Positions 1 to 4,980 of a stretch of 5,837 bases of DNA are shown piece after piece. The stretch spans positions 1 to 5,837 of the forward strand of contig JAEZLW010000126.1 of assembly GCA_023415145.1 (NCBI GenBank), given 5' to 3'. Each line of letters opens with the position of its first letter. Position 1 is the stretch's first letter. Below the pieces are notes generated by a model that had not been told where the DNA came from, did no database searches, and saw only the letters and a list, made by a program, of their open reading frames with translations. The position numbers and the translations under genes were made by a program. Source of the DNA: Bacillota bacterium (GTDB lineage Bacteria > Bacillota > Clostridia > Christensenellales > Aristaeellaceae).

Positions 1-665
1 GCGATATACGGGCAATAATATTCGCCTGTTTCCCGCTGTGCCAACTGCCAGTCCCGCAGCGCCACGTACTTGCCCAGGATATCGCCTGCTCCGGCTGCCA
101 GCATATGGTCCGGGGCGGTTTTTATCAGGCTGACATCTCCCACAATGCCGTAAGGAGTCGTTAGCGGTATGGATTTTTTACTCCCGTCCATTACGACCGC
201 GGAGGTGACGGAGGCGTAGCCATCCATGGAAGGCGCTGTAGCCACGATGATGTATGGTATATTGCAGCGCGCGCTGATGACGCGGGTGACATCGTTCATG
301 GTGCCCGACCCGATGGCAACGATCAATGAGGTATCGGGCCGCATGCGCGTTAGCATGCTTCCAATAAGCTGCTCGTTCGTTACAAGATGCTGTCCTTGCT
401 CACAGGGAAAGGTAACTTCCTGCACAGCGCATCCTTTAGCAATCAGGTGAGTATGCACCGCATCTCTTCCCAGCGCCATGGTATTTTCATCGCCGACCAG
501 ATAAACCTGCTTGCTGCTGAAGGAGGTCAGCATCCCGCCAAGCTTAGGCAGCGCCTCCTTGCCAATGAAGATGCTTTGAATGGGAATGTGATGGATGTGT
601 CCGCAAGAACATTCGAATGTGTGGCCTGCCATTTCAGATACTCCGCTTTGATACTGTTTGCCCAT
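1..665 (-). CDS. egsA: sn-glycerol-1-phosphate dehydrogenase-like protein (EgsA/AraM family), 3' end beyond the left edge
   Basis: Translation of the reverse strand from ATG 663-665 gives 221 residues with no stop before the edge, about half of a family member (roughly 400 residues). Known members reduce dihydroxyacetone phosphate to sn-glycerol-1-phosphate in the cytoplasm with NAD(P)H and a divalent metal. Visible features are an N-terminal CSCGHIHHIP motif (residues 19-28), the dinucleotide-binding GSGTMND (119-125), TAPSMDGYAS (143-152) with D148 in the active-site position, and AGAGDILGKY (191-200), where D195 is the expected first metal ligand. The metal-binding histidines lie outside the window. 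A GGGAGG ribosome site (671-676) sits 5 bases before the start. It is the second gene of a leftward operon, 63 bases after the sugar epimerase gene. Bacillus subtilis araM also lies in a sugar (arabinose) operon. Family assignment is firm. The true substrate could be another keto-sugar phosphate. Confidence 0.9.
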   Translation of the reverse strand, partial: MGKQYQSGVSEMAGHTFECSCGHIHHIPIQSIFIGKEALPKLGGMLTSFSSKQVYLVGDENTMALGRDAVHTHLIAKGCAVQEVTFPCEQGQHLVTNEQLIGSMLTRMRPDTSLIVAIGSGTMNDVTRVISARCNIPYIIVATAPSMDGYASVTSAVVMDGSKKSIPLTTPYGIVGDVSLIKTAPDHMLAAGAGDILGKYVALRDWQLAQRETGEYYCPYI

Positions 666-677
666 TATTTCCTCCCA

Positions 678-694
678 TATCCCGGCAGGGGATA
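678..694 (-). repeat. Intercistronic hairpin just before the dehydrogenase ribosome site
   Basis: On the minus-strand transcript TATCCC (694-689) and GGGATA (683-678) form a perfect 6-bp stem with a 5-base loop. The stem ends one base before the GGGAGG ribosome-binding site of the dehydrogenase gene. No U-run follows, so it is not a terminator. It may affect mRNA stability or translation start, which is inference. Confidence 0.4.
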
Positions 695-728
695 GCATAG
701 ACAGCGTTTACGGTGAATCAACGTATCG

Positions 729-1532
729 TTACCTGAGCATTGAACGCAGGTAATTCAGTGCCATGCCTGCTTCGACTTCAAAATCCTGCCTTGCAAAGGC
801 TTCCAGGCTGATGCAGCCGTCATAACCGATCCGATGCAGTGTTTCAAACACGTGGCCATATCTTTCTTCATCACCTGGGCAAGGCAGCGATCTTCCCAGG
901 GTGCGGGCTACATGCACATGGCGCAAAAGCGTACCGCCGTCCAGGATGTTTATAAGAGGTTCGCCTGCCAGGCTCATGTGGTAGGTATCCAGCAGTGTGC
1001 CTATGCTTTTATGATTGACATGCCGGGCCAGGGCACAGCCCTCCGAATACCGATTGATGATATTGGATTCCAGCTTGTTCAAATGCTCAATGGCGATGGT
1101 GATGTGAAGGCTTTCAGCTATTGGAGCCAGGCGGGAAAGGAAGGAAGCAAGCTGGTCCAAGCCATCTTTAAGCGGTGTGCCGCATGGCATATTCCGTGCA
1201 CCGGAAGAACCGAAGACGATCACGCTGGCCCCAAGGTGCACAGCCCGTTCCATGGCGGTCTGGGCATAGTGAAGCGCGCTGTCGTGATCAGCTTCCGGCC
1301 CGGTCAGCCGTATTGAAGCCGGAAAGAAGTTGTTCATGCGCAGACAGGGAAGGCCGTAGCTTTTCGTCATCTTAAGAGGCCCGGATACGAAGGACGGTTC
1401 ATCCATGTTCATCATTTGGGCCAAAGGCAGCTCCACATAATCAAAGCCCAGCTTTTTTAGCAAAGGAATGCGCTCATAACCAATGCCTGCCGCATCTTGG
1501 GCGCCCATGCTGACGCAATAACCAAGCTTCAT
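729..1532 (-). CDS. Sugar phosphate isomerase/epimerase (xylose isomerase-like TIM barrel)
   Basis: A 267-residue cytoplasmic protein of the AP-endonuclease-2/xylose isomerase-like TIM-barrel family, of normal length for that group. Relatives are ketose 3-epimerases, hydroxypyruvate isomerases and inosose-processing enzymes. The expected metal ligands are present in order: E149 in IAIEHLN, D182 with H185 in LLDTYHM, H207 in RHVHVA, and E244 in ISLEAF. Their spacing matches that of D-psicose/D-tagatose 3-epimerases (Glu, Asp, His, Glu). An ATG two codons upstream (1536-1538) lies only 2 bases from the GGAGG site at 1541-1545. The ATG at 1530-1532 lies 8 bases away and is preferred. It is the first gene of the leftward operon and probably feeds the dehydrogenase downstream. 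Substrate cannot be read from sequence; ketose 3-epimerisation is one reasonable guess. Confidence 0.88.
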   Translation of the reverse strand: MKLGYCVSMGAQDAAGIGYERIPLLKKLGFDYVELPLAQMMNMDEPSFVSGPLKMTKSYGLPCLRMNNFFPASIRLTGPEADHDSALHYAQTAMERAVHLGASVIVFGSSGARNMPCGTPLKDGLDQLASFLSRLAPIAESLHITIAIEHLNKLESNIINRYSEGCALARHVNHKSIGTLLDTYHMSLAGEPLINILDGGTLLRHVHVARTLGRSLPCPGDEERYGHVFETLHRIGYDGCISLEAFARQDFEVEAGMALNYLRSMLR

Positions 1533-1540
1533 GTTCATTT

Positions 1541-1545
1541 CCTCC
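1541..1545 (-). promoter_or_regulatory. Ribosome-binding site of the epimerase gene (decides the start)
   Basis: GGAGG on the minus strand within a longer GGGAGGAA. Spacing is 2 bases to the ATG ending at 1538 and 8 bases to the ATG ending at 1532, which favours the latter, shorter start. Confidence 0.75.
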
Positions 1546-1594
1546 CTGCAGACATAACGGATGGATGCAGAATGGGCATCATTCCTCTTATGGC

Positions 1595-1623
1595 ATTATG
1601 CTGCAAAGTTGAATAAATGTCAA
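1595..1623 (-). promoter_or_regulatory. Sigma-A promoter of the leftward epimerase-dehydrogenase operon
   Basis: On the minus strand a perfect TTGACA -35 box (1623-1618) is followed by exactly 17 bases and CATAAT as -10 (1600-1595, five of six matches). Transcription should begin near 1588, leaving a leader of about 55 bases. That leader contains a small GAATG/CATTC stem (1584-1570). The -10 also lies inside the 9-base palindrome GCATTATGC (1593-1601). Confidence 0.8.
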
Positions 1624-1624
1624 C
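1608..1624. promoter_or_regulatory. Candidate operator (GTTGA-N7-TCAAC) over the leftward -35 box
   Basis: Inverted repeat with perfect 5-base arms, GTTGA at 1608-1612 and TCAAC at 1620-1624, centred in the leftward promoter spacer and covering its -35 box. Its position suits a repressor site, for example for the XRE-cupin regulator encoded at 2566. Arms this short can arise by chance. Confidence 0.35.
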
Positions 1625-1641
1625 AAGGTTTCATCTTTCTG

Positions 1642-1670
1642 TTTTCAAACCATTTCCTGTGTGCTATAAT
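1642..1670 (+). promoter_or_regulatory. Sigma-A promoter with extended -10 driving the racemase-regulator-GH39 genes
   Basis: TTTTCA (1642-1647, four of six matches to the -35 consensus), a 17-base spacer, then a perfect TATAAT (1665-1670) preceded by TG plus one base (1662-1664), which is an extended -10. Transcription should start near 1677. Because this promoter lies downstream of them, in-frame ATGs at 1561 and 1669 cannot be the racemase start. The -35 box lies 18 bases from the -35 of the divergent promoter, so one bound regulator could act on both. Confidence 0.75.
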
Positions 1671-1702
1671 GCAGAAAAAAGAGAGGGTGTACGCCTGGTT
1701 TT

Positions 1703-1717
1703 GTGCACGGGATGCAC
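1703..1717 (+). repeat. Small hairpin in the racemase mRNA leader
   Basis: GTGCA (1703-1707) and TGCAC (1713-1717) form a 5-bp stem with a 5-base loop, flanked by TTTTGT (1699-1704) and ACAAAA (1721-1726), which could pair instead. It lies between the predicted transcription start and the coding start. Function unknown; it may be chance. Confidence 0.25.
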
Positions 1718-1743
1718 CTTACAAAAAGCTGGGAAGTGTTGTT

Positions 1744-2427
1744 ATGGGTCAGGGTCTTGCCGGAAAAACCATGGGGATTATACATGCTGCCGTATTTACG
1801 GCGCAAACGGTAGAGCGTTATGCACAGGAAATTATGCCCGAGGTGCAAATTGTACACTTGGGGGATGATACCATTCAAAGGGATAACTTTGCTGCGCCGG
1901 TTGGGACGATTCCAAAGGTCAATTTCTTCAAGTTCGTCACTTATGCCCGGTTTCTGGAGGAAGCCGGCTGTGATTTGATCATGCTTGGTTGCTCTACGTT
2001 CAACCAGGCGGTGGAACATGCCCGTCCAATGATCAATACACCTCTTTTGAACATTGACAGGCCCATGATGGATTTGGCTGTGCGTGATGGAAGCAGGGTG
2101 GGGCTGCTCGGTACACTGCCATCCACCATGCCTTCCTCTGAGAGGTTATTGCGTACTGCCGCCAGGGAGGCCGGCCGGGAAGTGGAAGTTGTTTCGGTAC
2201 TTTGCGCGCCTGCGTTCCAGGCGCTGCGCTCCGGAAACACGGAACTGCACAACAAGATGCTGCTGGAACAGGTGGATATTCTCTCCCGAAATGTGGATGC
2301 CATTGTTCTGGCTCAGGTCTCCATGTCCGCATTGGAAAAAGAATTGAAGCATACCAGGGTGCCAGTTTACAACAGCGGACGAACCGGATTTGAGCGTGCG
2401 AGGCAGATGCTGCTTGAGATGGACTGA
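1744..2427 (+). CDS. Aspartate/glutamate racemase-family protein lacking the second catalytic cysteine
   Basis: A 227-residue cytoplasmic protein of the Asp/Glu/hydantoin racemase superfamily (two Rossmann-like alpha/beta lobes), of normal length for the family. The N-terminal strand GIIHAAVFTA (11-20) and the first-cysteine motif LGCSTF (81-86, C83) are clear, as is the second-lobe start VGLLGTLPSTMPS (119-131). At the expected second-cysteine site the sequence is LAQVSM (189-194), so Q191 replaces the cysteine of the usual GCxGM or GCTH motif. Two-cysteine racemisation is therefore unlikely. A one-cysteine isomerase or decarboxylase-like reaction, or binding only, is possible. ATG 1744 has a weak GGAAG site at 1732-1736, 7 bases away. 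ATG 1771 is an alternative that starts exactly at the first strand. It is the first gene after the rightward promoter and lies 138 bases before the regulator gene. Substrate unknown. Confidence 0.85.
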   Translation: MGQGLAGKTMGIIHAAVFTAQTVERYAQEIMPEVQIVHLGDDTIQRDNFAAPVGTIPKVNFFKFVTYARFLEEAGCDLIMLGCSTFNQAVEHARPMINTPLLNIDRPMMDLAVRDGSRVGLLGTLPSTMPSSERLLRTAAREAGREVEVVSVLCAPAFQALRSGNTELHNKMLLEQVDILSRNVDAIVLAQVSMSALEKELKHTRVPVYNSGRTGFERARQMLLEMD

Positions 2428-2553
2428 CGGCTGTATTAAAGCCCAGAGAAACATAGTTGAATTATACTAACCTTTACAAGAAACGATCAGAAGACAATGA
2501 GAAGGATGTTCTCCCTGCATGGCACAAAATGGAAAGAGTAAGTATTTTTTATT

Positions 2554-2559
2554 AGGAGG
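2554..2559 (+). promoter_or_regulatory. Ribosome-binding site of the XRE-cupin gene (decides the start)
   Basis: A perfect AGGAGG. The in-frame ATG at 2560 touches it with no spacer and is unusable. The ATG at 2566 is 6 bases away, so the protein should begin MEIGSN. Confidence 0.85.
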
Positions 2560-2565
2560 ATGAGG

Positions 2566-3147
2566 ATGGAAATAGGCAGCAATATCCGCAGGATCAGGCT
2601 TTCGGCGGGGCTTACCCAGCAGGAACTGGCCAACGGCTGCGGGCTGACCAAAAGCATGATTTCCAAGGTTGAAAACGGCGTAGTGGTACCCGCTCTTGGT
2701 ACCCTGACCCGTATTGCCACCGTGCTCAAGGTGAAGGTAGCCACGTTGATGGAGGCTGACGATGGTCATGGTACGGTAATGACCATCAATCCCTTTGCTG
2801 ATCCCAGCCGGTTTGTGATGACGATGCTTGGCTACAGCATTTTCAGCCCTGCTGCCTGCAAAACGGACAAGCGTATGCAGCCAATCATGGTCTGCGCCAA
2901 GAAGGGCGAGGTGAAGCGCCACCTGGTATCCCACCAGGGAGATGAATTTTTGTTCATCTTCGAAGGTGAAATGAACTTCAGGGTAGGGGAGGAGACGTAT
3001 CTATTGCGACAGGGCGACAGCCTTTATTTTGACGGTCATAATAAGCACGGAATCATGTCCGTACCCAATGAAGTGAAATACTTGGACCTGTTTGTAGGTC
3101 ATCAATATACCGCGCCTACGGAATCAGGCGGGGATGTCATTGAATAG
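2566..3147 (+). CDS. XRE-family transcriptional regulator with C-terminal cupin domain
   Basis: A 193-residue DNA-binding protein. Residues 3-62 form a Cro/C1-type helix-turn-helix (IGSNIRRIR, LTQQELANGCGLTKSMISKVENG), with the recognition helix at about 27-37. Residues about 85-178 form a cupin beta-barrel, with SHQGDEFLFIFEGE (122-135) and GDSLYFDGHNKHG (150-162). H123, E127 and H158 or H161 are candidate metal or ligand residues. Regulators of this build (the PuuR/MppR type) bind a small molecule in the cupin pocket and control neighbouring catabolic genes. It lies between the racemase-family gene and the GH39 gene, 23 bases before the latter, so it is most likely the pathway-specific regulator and may act on the divergent promoters at 1595-1670. 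I see no convincing promoter or terminator in the 138 bases before it (only an isolated TATACT at 2463-2468), so read-through from the racemase gene is likely. Confidence 0.93.
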   Translation: MEIGSNIRRIRLSAGLTQQELANGCGLTKSMISKVENGVVVPALGTLTRIATVLKVKVATLMEADDGHGTVMTINPFADPSRFVMTMLGYSIFSPAACKTDKRMQPIMVCAKKGEVKRHLVSHQGDEFLFIFEGEMNFRVGEETYLLRQGDSLYFDGHNKHGIMSVPNEVKYLDLFVGHQYTAPTESGGDVIE

Positions 3148-3157
3148 ACAATACAAT

Positions 3158-3163
3158 GGAGGG
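3158..3163 (+). promoter_or_regulatory. Ribosome-binding site of the GH39 gene (decides the start)
   Basis: GGAGGG overlaps the in-frame ATG at 3156-3158, excluding that codon, and lies 7 bases before ATG 3171. The protein therefore starts MAEKVS and is 547 residues long. Confidence 0.85.
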
Positions 3164-3170
3164 CATTATC

Positions 3171-4814
3171 ATGGCTGAAAAGGTATCTGTACGGGTGGAC
3201 GCGGGAACATGGTTGAAGGAACTTTCACATACCTGGAACTACATCGGTTATGACGAGTGCAACTATACCCATTCCCCCGGCGGCATGGCCCTCATTGAAA
3301 AGTTTGGCAAACTGGAAAAGCCCTATTACATGCGCGCCCATCATATGCTTTGCACCGGTATTCTCCACGGTTTTTACAAGTGGGGCTCCACCAACGCCTA
3401 CATTGAGGATGCAAGCGGCAGTCCCATTTATAATTTTGACTTGATTGATGAGATGATCGGCATCTGGCTGCGCAGCAACTGCAAGCCATTTTTTGAGCTG
3501 GGCTTTATGCCCCGCGACCTGGCCGACCCAAGGGATGCTGAAAACAAAAAAAGCTATCAAGTGGCTTATGGCATCAGCGAATACCAGCGGGTCGGCTGGG
3601 CCATGCCCCCCAAGGATTATCAAAAATGGTACGACCTGATCCACACCCTTGTCTCCCACTGTGTCAGCCGTTATGGCGTGAAGGAAGTGGAAACCTGGTA
3701 CTTTGAAATGTGGAACGAGCCTGACATTTTTTATTGGCGCGGCACGGTGGAGGAATTCTGCAAGCTGTATGACTACACAGAGGCAGCCGTACATGCTGCA
3801 TTGCCCACGGCCCGCTTTGGCGGCCCCGCCACCTGCGGCGAAATGGACCCAAACGGCCGGGCCAGCCGTTTCCTTCGGGCGTTTTTGACTCACATCAAGG
3901 ATGGCAGAAACTACGTCACCGGCATGAAGGGGACCCGCATCGACTATACCTCCTTCCATACCAAAGGCGGCGGCTACAGCTTTGATACCCTGGCGAAAAA
4001 GCAGATTCCTTCCGTCAAGGTGCTGGTGGAGAACGTGCGCACCCAGGCGAGTATCATCAAGGAACTTGGCTATGGTGATCTGGAGTGCGTATTGAGCGAG
4101 GCCGACCCGGATGGCTGGGCCGCCGGCGGCAGGTATGACAATTTTAATTTGAACTTTCGAAACACGGAGTATTATGCTTCTTATGTGGCTTCCTCCTACA
4201 AAAACCTGTACGATTTGGCGGAAGAACTGAACATGGATATCCGCCCTCTGGCTTGGGCGTTCATGTTCGAGGGGGAGCGCTGCTTCGAGGGAACCCGCAC
4301 CTTTACCACCCAGGGTATCGACAAGGCGGTATTCAACCTGTTCAAGCTGTATGCCAGGCTGGGCACCCAGCGCATTGCCCTTCACTGCAGCCGGGATGTG
4401 GACCCCCTGAGGTTTGAGGATCTGAACGGCTATCAGGAAGGGCCGGAGGTGGACGGCTGGGCTACCGTTACAGGGGAAAACGCAGTGCAGGTGCTTTTGT
4501 ATTGCCACCATGATGACTGGGACGTGAAGGAAACCTTTGACATTGATTTGATTCTGGAGAACCTGCCCTTTGATGGAAAGGTGCTTGTGAAGCATTCGCG
4601 CATCGACGAAAGTCATTCCAACGCCTATGCCGAATGGGTTCGCCAGGGCAAGCCCAACTATCCCAATCCCGGCCAGTATGAGGCCATCAAATCAAGGGAA
4701 GGCATTGAATTCTGTGAAGCCCCGCAAAAAGTGCTCGTTCATGAGGGAAGGTTTCAAAGGCACTTCACCCTGCCCACCCATGCCATCTCCTTTTTGTCAA
4801 TCGAAAAAGATTGA
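3171..4814 (+). CDS. Glycoside hydrolase family 39 enzyme (beta-xylosidase / alpha-L-iduronidase-like)
   Basis: A 547-residue retaining glycoside hydrolase. Residues about 1-400 form the catalytic TIM barrel and about 405-547 a C-terminal beta domain. W181-N182-E183-P184-D185 carries the acid/base glutamate E183. SEADPDGW (309-316) places the nucleophile at E310, the spacing expected for clan GH-A. SFHTKGGG (261-268) is another GH39 hallmark. The EADP context of the nucleophile resembles alpha-L-iduronidases. The following segments (YYASYVASSY, LAWAFMFEGE, and TQGIDKAVFNLFKLYARLG) resemble a bacterial GH39 group usually annotated as beta-xylosidase. There is no signal peptide, so it should act in the cytoplasm on imported oligosaccharides. 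It lies 23 bases after the regulator gene, in the same transcript. The GH31 gene downstream is consistent with a xylose-containing or other mixed-linkage glycan. Family assignment is firm; substrate is not settled. Confidence 0.92.
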   Translation: MAEKVSVRVDAGTWLKELSHTWNYIGYDECNYTHSPGGMALIEKFGKLEKPYYMRAHHMLCTGILHGFYKWGSTNAYIEDASGSPIYNFDLIDEMIGIWLRSNCKPFFELGFMPRDLADPRDAENKKSYQVAYGISEYQRVGWAMPPKDYQKWYDLIHTLVSHCVSRYGVKEVETWYFEMWNEPDIFYWRGTVEEFCKLYDYTEAAVHAALPTARFGGPATCGEMDPNGRASRFLRAFLTHIKDGRNYVTGMKGTRIDYTSFHTKGGGYSFDTLAKKQIPSVKVLVENVRTQASIIKELGYGDLECVLSEADPDGWAAGGRYDNFNLNFRNTEYYASYVASSYKNLYDLAEELNMDIRPLAWAFMFEGERCFEGTRTFTTQGIDKAVFNLFKLYARLGTQRIALHCSRDVDPLRFEDLNGYQEGPEVDGWATVTGENAVQVLLYCHHDDWDVKETFDIDLILENLPFDGKVLVKHSRIDESHSNAYAEWVRQGKPNYPNPGQYEAIKSREGIEFCEAPQKVLVHEGRFQRHFTLPTHAISFLSIEKD

Positions 4815-4867
4815 TATCGCAGACAAGGTGAGGAATATACTTTCACTTAAAATACGGTGATTCAATC

Positions 4868-4885
4868 AATGCAAGCGTTTGAATT
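4868..4885. promoter_or_regulatory. LacI-family / cre-like operator upstream of the GH31 promoter
   Basis: AATGCAAGCGTTTGAATT is an 18-bp palindrome centred on CG, with seven of nine base pairs symmetric. Its core AAGCGTTT fits AANCGNTT, the centre of LacI/GalR-family operators. It also fits the CcpA cre pattern WTGNAANCGNWNNCW (4869-4883) with one mismatch. It abuts the -35 box at 4886. Carbon catabolite control or a sugar-specific LacI regulator are both possible. Confidence 0.6.
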
Positions 4886-4914
4886 TTGACAAGGCCGTTG
4901 TATCATGTCAAAAT
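4883..4914. repeat. Perfect 9-bp inverted repeat spanning the GH31 promoter
   Basis: ATTTTGACA (4883-4891) and TGTCAAAAT (4906-4914) are exact reverse complements separated by 14 bases. The left arm contains the -35 box and the right arm the extended -10. The centre-to-centre distance is 23 bases, about two helical turns, which suits a dimeric regulator with two half-sites on one face of the DNA. Confidence 0.65.
4886..4914 (+). promoter_or_regulatory. Sigma-A promoter of the GH31 gene
   Basis: A perfect TTGACA (4886-4891), a 17-base spacer, and CAAAAT (4909-4914, four of six matches) with an extended -10 TG at 4906-4907. Transcription would start near 4921, about 60 bases before the GTG start. 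An overlapping alternative is TTGAAT (4879-4884), 16 bases, TATCAT (4901-4906). I cannot rank the two with certainty. Confidence 0.65.
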
Positions 4915-4966
4915 AGGGATGGCGGGTAAGTCGGTTGCGCTCATGATGCCTGACCTTATCAAAAGC

Positions 4967-4972
4967 AGGAGG
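4967..4972 (+). promoter_or_regulatory. Ribosome-binding site of the GH31 gene (decides the GTG start)
   Basis: A perfect AGGAGG with 8 bases to GTG 4981. The ATG at 4976 is only 3 bases away and in another frame, so it would not yield the GH31 protein. Confidence 0.85.
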
Positions 4973-4980
4973 ATTATGCA

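Noticed and set aside
387..695. A plus-strand frame across the dehydrogenase gene
   Set aside because: It is antisense to the conserved EgsA-like protein and its translation has no recognisable motif.
834..1316. A plus-strand frame across the epimerase gene
   Set aside because: It is antisense to a gene with all expected metal ligands and shows no domain of its own.
1561..1743. An N-terminal extension of the racemase-family protein by 61 residues
   Set aside because: The segment contains the -35 and perfect extended -10 of the rightward promoter and its translation does not resemble the family. The mRNA should start near 1677, after ATG 1561 and the ATG at 1669.
2428..2565. A possible terminator or separate promoter between the racemase and regulator genes
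   Set aside because: No stem followed by a U-run was found. The TATACT at 2463 lacks a -35 and the TTTACA at 2473 lacks a fitting -10.
3225..4616. A 463-codon open frame antisense to the GH39 gene
   Set aside because: It lies wholly inside a clear GH39 coding region, has no good ribosome site, and its translation shows no recognisable domain. It is a composition shadow of the opposite strand.
4815..4867. A terminator after the GH39 gene
   Set aside because: Only a weak TCAC/GTGA pairing around 4843-4860 is present, with no strong stem or T-run.
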